From contig JANXBS010000011.1 in assembly GCA_025060615.1 (NCBI GenBank), positions 27,487 through 91,486 on the forward strand: a DNA stretch of 64,000 nt, in the 5' to 3' direction. Position 1 is the first letter of the stretch. The number at the start of each line of letters is the position of its first letter. Both the position numbers and the translations under genes were made by a program. A model generated the notes under the pieces. It saw only the letters and a list, made by a program, of their open reading frames with translations, was not told the origin of the DNA and did no database searches. Source of the stretch: Anaerolineae bacterium. Its GTDB lineage: Bacteria; Chloroflexota; Anaerolineae; DUEN01. Positions 56,893 to 64,000 of the stretch are shown here, piece by piece.

Positions 56893-57645
56893 ATGACGGT
56901 CCTGCTGCAGTTCATTGCTGATAATGCCGTCTGGATCTACGGGGCGTGCGCTTTGATTGCCCTCTGGCATCTGCGCGTGGTCCTTCGGGCACGTCGAGAG
57001 CGTAAGCAGGCCGTGTTTGCGTTGGAACGGGAGGCTGCCCTGCAACGAGTGTACAACACGCTGGGCGTCGCGTTAGCTTTGCTGGCTACCATGGGGATCA
57101 CTTACTTCATCAGCAATGTGCTGCTAGAAGCGGTCAAACCACTAGCCGAGGAGGGCATCGGATTCACCCCGACCATCGTGTTGCCCACGCTCAACGCTCA
57201 AGAGATCGAGCTGACACCCTCTCCCACGCCCACGCCGACGCAGCCGCTGCCCACGCCGCGCCCGCGCCCCACGCTGCGGCCGTTACCCACCCCACCGCCG
57301 GAGCCGACCCCGTCGCCTACACCTGCAGTGGTGGCTCCCAATTGCCCTAACCCATTGGCACGGCTGATCTCGCCTGGTCAGAATCAGACGATCAGTGGAA
57401 GCGTGCCCATCATCGGCACGGCCAACATCCCTAATATGCAGTACTACAAGCTGGAATTTCGACCGGCAGGCAGTTCAGTGGACTATTCGTATATTGGTGG
57501 CCAAAACACACCGGCCGACGGCACCCTTGCCGTGTGGAATACCTCTCCGCTGCCGGACGGCGTTTACACGCTGCGCTTGGTGGTGGTAGATCACACCGGC
57601 AACTACCCGCCGCCATGCGAGGTCTCCGTGATCGTGACACATTGA
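56893..57645 (+). CDS. membrane-anchored exported protein with Pro-rich linker and Ig-like domain
   Basis: From ATG 56893, which has a GGAG site, the protein is 250 residues. Two hydrophobic segments (WIYGACALIALWHLRVVL and TLGVALALLATMGITYFISN) are followed by a Pro/Thr-rich linker of PTPTPTQPLPTPRP type and a C-terminal beta domain of about 90 residues (PLARLISPGQNQTISGSVPIIGTANIPNMQYYKLEF...VVDHTGNYPPPCEVSVIV). That domain reads like an Ig-like fold found in Chloroflexota surface proteins. The function is unknown. It heads a run of three exported-protein genes. Confidence 0.7.
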   Translation: MTVLLQFIADNAVWIYGACALIALWHLRVVLRARRERKQAVFALEREAALQRVYNTLGVALALLATMGITYFISNVLLEAVKPLAEEGIGFTPTIVLPTLNAQEIELTPSPTPTPTQPLPTPRPRPTLRPLPTPPPEPTPSPTPAVVAPNCPNPLARLISPGQNQTISGSVPIIGTANIPNMQYYKLEFRPAGSSVDYSYIGGQNTPADGTLAVWNTSPLPDGVYTLRLVVVDHTGNYPPPCEVSVIVTH

Positions 57646-57697
57646 AGAACAGCCGGACGAGACGGTTTTACTTTTGCCCCTGTCCAGGATCGGAAAC

Positions 57698-60580
57698 ATG
57701 CACTCACGCATCGTCGTCTACACAGGGCTTCTGCTCAGCTTATGGCTTCTTGTAGCCCCTGAAGGGGCAGGGACTGAGCATCCAGCCAGGCATTCCGAGT
57801 TGGCTTTGTCCCCTTTGAACGAGCCCCATGGCGCAGTCATCGCCTTAGCTCAGCATCCCTCTCATCCCGAGCAGCTCTGGGCCATTGCGGCGACCCAGAC
57901 CCCTCTCCGCTCTGTAACAGCGCTTTATCGCTCAACGAACGGCGGGACGACCTGGGAGCCGGCTGGCAATGACTTAAGCTGGCTGAACTTCACCACATTA
58001 GCGGTGACCGCTACGGGCGACCTCCTTCTGGGCACTGATGACGGCCTCTATCGGCGATCAGTGGCCGATCAAGTCTGGCGGCGGGTCGCCCTGGAGATGG
58101 CTAAAAGCTCACCGGAACAAGCCTTCTGGCCTCCTCAAGGCATGATAATCCGACAGATCATTCTTAGCGAAGCCGATCCGGCTCGCCTATACGTGATCGC
58201 AGCTGAGAACCAAAGGCGCGCCGTGCATTGGCTATTTCGCAGCGGTGACGGCGGTCATAGCTTCGAGCGCTTCCTCATCCAAGAGATCGAGGCCGACTCC
58301 CGCAGCGGCCTAGGTCGTGTCCTAATAGATCCCGCTGATGCTGACCGGCTTTATGCAGCCACCTGGGGCAGCATCCTCATCAGCCGTGACGGGGGAGTCA
58401 CCTGGGAGCCCGGCGGGCTTGACCCCTCGCTTGCCGAAGGTGTTATCGCGATCGCTTTGGCCCCGGATCAACCAGAGAAGCTCTTCGCTGTACGGGCCAT
58501 CCGCGACGACCGCGGCACCCATCTCGCCTTCAACCAAAGCCAGGATGGGGGTCGCACCTGGTCTGAATCTACGATCGAAGGCGTCACCAATGCGCGCCCG
58601 GTAGATCTAGCCGCTCTGCCCTCAGGCCGATTGATCCTATCCACAGATCAGGGTGTGCTCATCCGGCCTCCCAATAGCGGCCCCTGGACAGTGACCGGAG
58701 GAGACCTGGGCGAGATGGGCGCATTTCAGCTCTTGGTGGATCGTGCCGGGCCGGAGACCGTATGGGCGGCCACCCCATTAGGCGTATACCGGCAGCGAAA
58801 AGGCGAACTCGGCTGGACGGCACACAACCAGGGGCTGCCACCTAACGGACGTGTCCAGGCACTGCACAGCTCACCGTACTTCCCGAATGTATGGTTGGCA
58901 GCGATGGCCTGGAGCCCTGTCTCGATGCAACATGGTGATGAGGGGATTGCTCCTCCCAGCGTGCTTCGTGCCACCGATGGTGGCCGGAACTGGCAGGTGG
59001 TTGAAGGCCTGAGCAAACCGCGCGTCTACCACTTCGCCGAGGCTCCACAACAACCTGGGCGCATCTATGCTGCCACTCAACAGGGCGTCTGTCGCAGCGA
59101 GGATGGCGGCCACTCGTGGACGCAATGCGCCTTGACAGCGCAAATCGTGCAGAGCGTACAGGCCGGGTCAGGGACGCGGGTGTATGCCGGCACCTACGGG
59201 GGCGGCCTCTACTTTTCCCAAGACGGTGGCGAGACATGGGCCCCAATCGGCTTTGCTGGATCGAACATCACGAACGTATTGCTTAGGTCTGATGGCCTAT
59301 ATGTGGTGGTACAGGGCAGCAACGCCGGCCTATATCGCACCAGAGATGACGGGGCGAGCTGGCAGATCCTGAACTGGCCTGCAGAGCCCGGCGTTGAGAT
59401 GATGCGGTTGGCCGGGAACGACCAGGTTCTGCTCGCGGCAATGCCCGGCCGCGGGCTGTGGCTGAGTCAGGATGCCGGACTCACCTGGGTTCAGGCCTCT
59501 GGATTACCGCAGGATGCCGCTTTTGATACAATATGGACCGACCCACGCATGCCGCATCGGATCTTTGCGGCGCGCAGCGATGCAGGCCTATGGATGAGCG
59601 AGGACAATGGTAACACATGGAAGCTAGTGGGTGAGACCTTGGGTGATAACAAAGTCCTAGACATCGCCGCCGATTATGGGACCGCAAATGGGGTAGTTGT
59701 GGCTACTCAAATGGCCGGCGTTTGGGCTGGTCGGCGCAGCACTCGACAGACGCCTCCCTCAGCGGTAGACGCGCGGATTGAGATCTTATGGCCACAGGGA
59801 TGGGCTCCGGTTGCTCAGGCAACACGCGCAAATCTGAGCCTGCGCCTGTTCCAGCCTGATAGCCTAGAGCCGGTGCCATGTGGGTGGATGCCGCCAGTGG
59901 AAATCTGGGAAGCTCGAGATAATGAGCCAGCTCGGCGACTGCGACAGGCGCGTCCTCGTCGGATCGGCGATGCCCTATCGAGCCTATGGGATGCCAACGA
60001 TTTGGATGTGAGCCATGCTCAGCGACCAGAGGCTCGGCTGTATTACATAGTACGAGTGCCCAACGTGATTACTCGCACCAGCGTATGGGCTCACGCGGCT
60101 GACTCACGCACTTACTATCCGCGACCGGCTCAGCCAACGGCTGTCTCGAATGTCATGCCGACAGGTGGGGAGCTCGATGCGCGTATCCTGATCGTGTGGC
60201 CGCACGACGCGGCCGGCCGTCCACAGCCCGTGGAAGAGGCCGAGCTGGTCAATGTGCGAGCCGCGCTCTACCTCCCCGGGACCTTGACCTCTATACCGCC
60301 GGAGCCCCGGCTGACCGTGCGGCTGATGGGAGCACTGAATAACGAGGTAGGGCGTGTCCTGGGAATTGGCCGAATGCGGCTGATGAGCGCTCCTCTTTCC
60401 TACCCGGTCTGGGAGTTCGACAACGTGGATGTAAGTGCAATCCGCCACACGCGCTCGTATTGGACGTTTTGGCTAGAAGTGGACGGTTATCTGACCCGTT
60501 CGAACTTATGGGTGCATGGGACTGACGCCCGCACAAACTATCCGAAACCGGATCAGCCGATTGTAGGATGTCGGCCGTAA
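57698..60580 (+). CDS. exported protein with about ten Asp-box (BNR/sialidase-type) repeats
   Basis: The 960-residue protein starts at ATG 57698 with a signal peptide (IVVYTGLLLSLWLLVAPEGAG). At least ten Asp-box motifs follow: STNGGTTWEP, SGDGGHSFERF, SRDGGVTWEP, SQDGGRTWSE, ATDGGRNWQV, SEDGGHSWTQ, SQDGGETWAP, TRDDGASWQI, SQDAGLTWVQ and SEDNGNTWKL. These repeats form beta-propellers of the sialidase/VPS10/photosystem-assembly type, but no sialidase catalytic residues are evident. The last 250 residues contain two similar modules ending in YYPRPAQPT and NYPKPDQPI. It probably binds glycans or other extracellular ligands. Confidence 0.8.
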   Translation: MHSRIVVYTGLLLSLWLLVAPEGAGTEHPARHSELALSPLNEPHGAVIALAQHPSHPEQLWAIAATQTPLRSVTALYRSTNGGTTWEPAGNDLSWLNFTTLAVTATGDLLLGTDDGLYRRSVADQVWRRVALEMAKSSPEQAFWPPQGMIIRQIILSEADPARLYVIAAENQRRAVHWLFRSGDGGHSFERFLIQEIEADSRSGLGRVLIDPADADRLYAATWGSILISRDGGVTWEPGGLDPSLAEGVIAIALAPDQPEKLFAVRAIRDDRGTHLAFNQSQDGGRTWSESTIEGVTNARPVDLAALPSGRLILSTDQGVLIRPPNSGPWTVTGGDLGEMGAFQLLVDRAGPETVWAATPLGVYRQRKGELGWTAHNQGLPPNGRVQALHSSPYFPNVWLAAMAWSPVSMQHGDEGIAPPSVLRATDGGRNWQVVEGLSKPRVYHFAEAPQQPGRIYAATQQGVCRSEDGGHSWTQCALTAQIVQSVQAGSGTRVYAGTYGGGLYFSQDGGETWAPIGFAGSNITNVLLRSDGLYVVVQGSNAGLYRTRDDGASWQILNWPAEPGVEMMRLAGNDQVLLAAMPGRGLWLSQDAGLTWVQASGLPQDAAFDTIWTDPRMPHRIFAARSDAGLWMSEDNGNTWKLVGETLGDNKVLDIAADYGTANGVVVATQMAGVWAGRRSTRQTPPSAVDARIEILWPQGWAPVAQATRANLSLRLFQPDSLEPVPCGWMPPVEIWEARDNEPARRLRQARPRRIGDALSSLWDANDLDVSHAQRPEARLYYIVRVPNVITRTSVWAHAADSRTYYPRPAQPTAVSNVMPTGGELDARILIVWPHDAAGRPQPVEEAELVNVRAALYLPGTLTSIPPEPRLTVRLMGALNNEVGRVLGIGRMRLMSAPLSYPVWEFDNVDVSAIRHTRSYWTFWLEVDGYLTRSNLWVHGTDARTNYPKPDQPIVGCRP

Positions 60581-60607
60581 AGGCCTCGCAAACTAGGAGC
60601 AGAGGAT

Positions 60608-62668
60608 GTGAATGGATTGCAGAGAAAAACCAACCGCACCTTGATCTTAGCCATCTCGGCGTTGCTAGTAGCGTTGGCTTGCTGTTGCCTAGCTACGCTA
60701 GCCACCGGAGCCCTGGTGTGGATTGCGGTAAGAGATGCTGAGGGAGGACCCATCTTTAAGCCAGGGCTTCCTTTCTCCGGAGATGCGGAGACCCGCTCAA
60801 CGCCACGGCCGAACACTACGTCCGGAAAACGGATGACGCCTACGCCCGTCCCCACGCGCCCTCCTAGTGAAACCGAACAACAACTGGCGAGAGTCGTCAT
60901 CCCTACGCGAGACCTGCGCGATCTGGCCCAGCGTTTGCGTCCCGGAGTAGGGCCGATTCCACTGGTGGTCAATCCAACACCGCCCGCCTATAAAGTCGGG
61001 GATCGTCGCAAGTTTTGGGTCAGCAACACCGACACTGACGAGCACTTCCAGATCGAGGCTGAGCTGCGGTATATCACGCCGCACCTTTACATGTGGGTGG
61101 AGGTGGGCGCGGCAGTAGATGAGGATGACCTGAGGCGATCGGCAGATCGCTTTGAGCGGGAGACGTATCGGATCAACCGCGAATTCTTCGGCACTGAGTG
61201 GACCCCTGGCGTGGACAATGATCCGCATTTGACCATCCTTCATGCCCATGGGCTTGGCGAGAATATCGCCGGCTATTATTCGGCCGCCGATTCCGTGTCC
61301 CGTTTAGCCCAGCCTTACTCCAACGAGATGGAGATGTTCTACATCAACTTGGATAACACCCTGCCAGGCACTGAATTCTACGACAGCGTGTTAGCCCACG
61401 AGTTCCAGCACATGATCCACTGGGCCAACGACCGCAACGAGGAAACCTGGGTTAACGAAGGCTTCTCCGAACTGGCAACGGTCCTCAACGGTTTCAATGA
61501 AGGACGCGCCGATCGCTTCTTCTTGGAGCAACCCGACACTCAGCTCAACACCTGGTCAGACGATCCAGGAGGCAACAGCGAACATTATGGTGCTTCGTTC
61601 CTGTTCATGGCGTATTTCCTGGAGCGCTTTGGCGAAGAGCTGACCAAGGCAGTCGTGGCATCGCCAGCCAACGGGATCGCCGGCTTCGATGCGGCGCTGG
61701 CTGCGGCTGGCCGCTCCGAACGGTTCGAGGACATTTTCGCCGATTGGCTGATCGCTAATTACCTGGATAACCCGGCGCTTGAAGATGGGCGCTATGGCTA
61801 TCGGTCCTACGAGATCGCGCGCGCGCGCGTGGACCAGCAGCATCGTTCGTTCCCGGTTTATCGTCAGAGCCAGGTCCACCAGTACGCTGCTGACTACGTG
61901 ATGCTCCAGGGCCGCGGCGATGTAACGGTCCGCTTTCAGGGGGCCACCACGGTGCGTCTGGCGAACACTCAGCCCCACAGCGGGCGCTTCGCCTGGTGGG
62001 CTAATCGCGCGGATGACAGCGATACGCGTCTGACGCGAGAATTCGATCTGACCGGCGTGAGCAAGGCCACGCTCAAGATGTGGATATGGTATGACCTGGA
62101 GGACAAATATGACTTCGCCTATGTGGAGGCCTCCGACGATGGCGGCAAGACGTGGAGGATCCTGCCGGGCAAATATACAACCGAAGAGAACCCTACCGGC
62201 AATTCCTATGGCCACGGCTACACAGGCAAGAGTGGCGGCGGTGAGACGGCCCAATGGGTGCTGGAGGAGATAGACCTCAGCGCCTACGCCGGGAAAAAGG
62301 TGCTGATCCGCTTGGAGTACGTCACCGACGATGCCGTGAACTATCCCGGCTTTTTCCTGGACGATGTGGCCATCCCTGAGATCGGCTATCAAGCGGACTT
62401 CGAGGCCGACGATGGTGGCTGGATCTCGGAGGGGTGGATTCGCACTGATAACGTGATCAACCAGCGGTGGCTGTTGCAGGTCATCGAAAGCGAGCGGCGC
62501 AACGTAGAGGTGAAGCGGGTGGGCGTCGGACCTGATGGGACGGCAGAGTTCACCATAGAGGGCCTGGGACGCAACGGCAAAACCGCCGTGTTGGTGATCA
62601 GCGCGCTCGCGCCCGTCACCACTGAGGTCGCAACGTACGAGTACTCCGTCGAGCCGCGAGGGGGGTGA
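60608..62668 (+). CDS. exported zinc metalloprotease, immune-inhibitor-A-like
   Basis: The 686-residue protein starts at a GTG and has a membrane-spanning signal (ILAISALLVALACCCLATLATGALVWIAV) followed by a Thr/Pro-rich region. The protease signature VLAHEFQHMIHWANDRNEETWVNEGFSELAT carries the HExxH zinc site and the downstream WVNEGFSE third ligand, as in M6-like and related gluzincins. C-terminal beta domains (about 440-600) resemble the MAM/immune inhibitor A accessory domains: FDLTGVSKATLKMWIWYDLEDKYDFAYVEASDDGGKTW. It is likely anchored outside the membrane and degrades external protein. Confidence 0.88.
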   Translation: MNGLQRKTNRTLILAISALLVALACCCLATLATGALVWIAVRDAEGGPIFKPGLPFSGDAETRSTPRPNTTSGKRMTPTPVPTRPPSETEQQLARVVIPTRDLRDLAQRLRPGVGPIPLVVNPTPPAYKVGDRRKFWVSNTDTDEHFQIEAELRYITPHLYMWVEVGAAVDEDDLRRSADRFERETYRINREFFGTEWTPGVDNDPHLTILHAHGLGENIAGYYSAADSVSRLAQPYSNEMEMFYINLDNTLPGTEFYDSVLAHEFQHMIHWANDRNEETWVNEGFSELATVLNGFNEGRADRFFLEQPDTQLNTWSDDPGGNSEHYGASFLFMAYFLERFGEELTKAVVASPANGIAGFDAALAAAGRSERFEDIFADWLIANYLDNPALEDGRYGYRSYEIARARVDQQHRSFPVYRQSQVHQYAADYVMLQGRGDVTVRFQGATTVRLANTQPHSGRFAWWANRADDSDTRLTREFDLTGVSKATLKMWIWYDLEDKYDFAYVEASDDGGKTWRILPGKYTTEENPTGNSYGHGYTGKSGGGETAQWVLEEIDLSAYAGKKVLIRLEYVTDDAVNYPGFFLDDVAIPEIGYQADFEADDGGWISEGWIRTDNVINQRWLLQVIESERRNVEVKRVGVGPDGTAEFTIEGLGRNGKTAVLVISALAPVTTEVATYEYSVEPRGG

Positions 62669-62678
62669 GCCGCGCTTT

Positions 62679-64000
62679 ATGACCCAAGGAGCGATTCCCC
62701 CTTCCGCTCGCTTTAACCGTCGGGATCTGTTGTGGGCTGCCAGCCTGGCTGCCCTCGGCTTGGGACTGTATGGGCGGACGCTGGCTCCCGGCTTGCTTCC
62801 CGGCGATAGTGGCGAGTTCCAGGTCTTGGCTTTTCAAGTCGGCCTGGCGCACACGACTGGCTATCCGGTTTACATGTTGCTGGCCAAGCTACTAGTGACT
62901 CTGATCCCGCTGCGCGATGTGGCCTATCGAGTGAACTTGTTTTCGGCAGCGATGGGGGCGCTTACGCTGGCGAGCGTTTATCTGGCCGGCAGAACCCTGC
63001 TCTGGAGCCGATGGGCGGCGTCCTATGCTGCGCTGACTCTGATGGTCTCCTACACCTTCTGGTCGCAGGCGGTGATCGCGGAGGTGTACACACCGGGGGC
63101 CTGCTTTGTGGCGCTCGTTCTGGCGATGACGTTATGGTGGTATACTACCGGGCGGCCTTGGGCGCTGTTCCTAGCGGGCCTATGCGGTGGGCTGGGCCTG
63201 GGAGTGCATGCCAGCGTCGGGCTGATGGCTCCGGCGATGGGCCTCTTTCTGTGGCTGAGCCGGCGGCGTTGGCCGAAGTGGTGGTGGCCGGCCTTCATGG
63301 GCGCTGCGGCTGGCTTTGCTCTCTACCTGGCCGCCTTTCTGGCCGTGGATATGCATGCGCCACCGGCCAACATCTTTCGTGCCGCCTATGGGCCATCACG
63401 ATCGTTTTGGGGTCTGACAGAGACGGATCTAGCGAACCCGTGGAAGCGAATCTGGTTCGTCGGCACGGCCGGGCAGTGGCGTTCCGCCGCCTTCGCCGAT
63501 CCTGGTCGGCTCATGCCTGAACGCCTGACGCAGTTCGTCCGAGGCCTGCCACGAGAATTCGCCTGGCCGGCCCTCGGCCTGGCTGTCCTGGGCCTGGTCG
63601 CCTTATCTTGGCGTGATTGGCGGCTGGGGGTGTTATTCCTCTCGGCCCTAGTGATCCAACTGGGCTTTTATTTCAACTATGACGCCTGGGACATCTATGT
63701 CTTCTACATCCCGAGCTATCTGCTCCTCGCGCTGCTGGCAGGGGCTGGACTGAATGCACTCTTGCAGTTCATAGAGCGTTGGCTGTGGACTCGCGTGAGC
63801 ACTCTGCCGGTTGGGGTGGCCGTGCTGATGATCGTCCTTAGCGTGTGGCCGATGCTCGCTCCCTATCGGGGGGCGTTGCGGGAAGGAAAAGTGCCGTTCG
63901 CAGGAGAGCAGGCTTATCCCTATGACCATCATGTGGACACCCTGCGTTACACGGCGATGACTATAGCATCGCAGCTCGAGCCGAACGCCATCGTCTTCGC
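62679..64000 (+). CDS. DUF2723-type membrane glycosyltransferase-like protein, cut by window end
   Basis: From ATG 62679 the frame stays open to the window end (more than 440 residues). It begins MTQGAIPPSARFNRRDLLWA and has TLAPGLLPGDSGEFQVLAFQVGLAHTTGYPVYMLL, the typical DUF2723/GT117 start with the GDSGEF motif, followed by many membrane spans and RAAYGPSRSFWG. These proteins are thought to be membrane glycosyltransferases that use lipid-linked sugars. A short reading frame at 63011-63520 in another phase is a shadow. It follows the metalloprotease after 10 bases, on the same strand. Confidence 0.85.
   Translation, partial: MTQGAIPPSARFNRRDLLWAASLAALGLGLYGRTLAPGLLPGDSGEFQVLAFQVGLAHTTGYPVYMLLAKLLVTLIPLRDVAYRVNLFSAAMGALTLASVYLAGRTLLWSRWAASYAALTLMVSYTFWSQAVIAEVYTPGACFVALVLAMTLWWYTTGRPWALFLAGLCGGLGLGVHASVGLMAPAMGLFLWLSRRRWPKWWWPAFMGAAAGFALYLAAFLAVDMHAPPANIFRAAYGPSRSFWGLTETDLANPWKRIWFVGTAGQWRSAAFADPGRLMPERLTQFVRGLPREFAWPALGLAVLGLVALSWRDWRLGVLFLSALVIQLGFYFNYDAWDIYVFYIPSYLLLALLAGAGLNALLQFIERWLWTRVSTLPVGVAVLMIVLSVWPMLAPYRGALREGKVPFAGEQAYPYDHHVDTLRYTAMTIASQLEPNAIVF

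Noticed and set aside
63011-63520. 169-residue reading frame
   Set aside because: It is an out-of-phase shadow of the DUF2723-like gene, whose frame runs from 62679 to the window end.

Overview
The window looks like one contig of a GC-rich, probably thermophilic Chloroflexota (Anaerolineae/Caldilinea-like) genome. The reasons are protein style and gene content: Pro/Thr-rich linkers between membrane and exported domains, CnaB-like and Asp-box exported proteins, a BTAD-type regulator with TPRs, an LGFP-like ectodomain on a Ser/Thr kinase, and a C-terminal domain shared by two exported proteins. No rRNA or other strict phylogenetic marker is present, so this placement is inference. Several promoters are textbook sigma-70 types (TTGACA-like, N17, TATAAT-like), and Shine-Dalgarno sequences are strong, which helps place starts.

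Layout. 1-120 is a G-homopolymer-rich contig edge. 150-8551 (minus strand): an RmlC-like epimerase, two carboxypeptidase-regulatory-repeat proteins (one with a GH-A-like barrel), gyrB and a membrane protein. 8694-13927 (plus): tRNA-Ala(CGC), then a T-box leader with a second tRNA-Ala(GGC) embedded inside it, then ilvE, a cupin, a membrane protein and leuS. 14111-15031 (minus): ribokinase. 15099-19767 (plus): an aromatic amino acid operon (aroH, pheA, two tandem DAHP synthases, tyrA) preceded by a Phe/Tyr/Trp-rich leader peptide and intrinsic terminators, which is a classic attenuator layout. 19805-26774 (minus): a Gln/Pro/Trp-rich lipoprotein, a small conserved protein, a BTAD regulator, pgk, gap and yvcK. 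27160-33102 (plus): complete 2-aminoethylphosphonate uptake and degradation (binding protein, ATPase, fused permease, phnW, phnX). 33448-36168 (plus): a GH3 beta-glucosidase. 36232-45996 (minus): an apparent ROK-controlled operon of sugar ABC transporter, GH4 enzyme and two MttB-family methyltransferases. 46003-50251 (minus): a transglutaminase-like membrane protein and an exported companion. 50397-54783: a small protein, an FmdB zinc ribbon, and a signalling group of Ser/Thr kinase, FHA-winged-helix protein and ECF sigma factor. 55038-64000 (plus): xerC/D recombinase, purine nucleoside phosphorylase, three exported proteins (one a zinc protease) and a DUF2723-type membrane protein cut by the window end.

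The most unusual observations are the tRNA gene nested inside a T-box riboswitch, the leader-peptide attenuator for the aromatic operon, a tyrA gene whose only sensible start codon is AUC, and two non-pyrrolysine MttB homologues inside a sugar-catabolic operon. No CRISPR array or intact insertion sequence was seen. Two copies of a roughly 140-bp MITE-like element were found.
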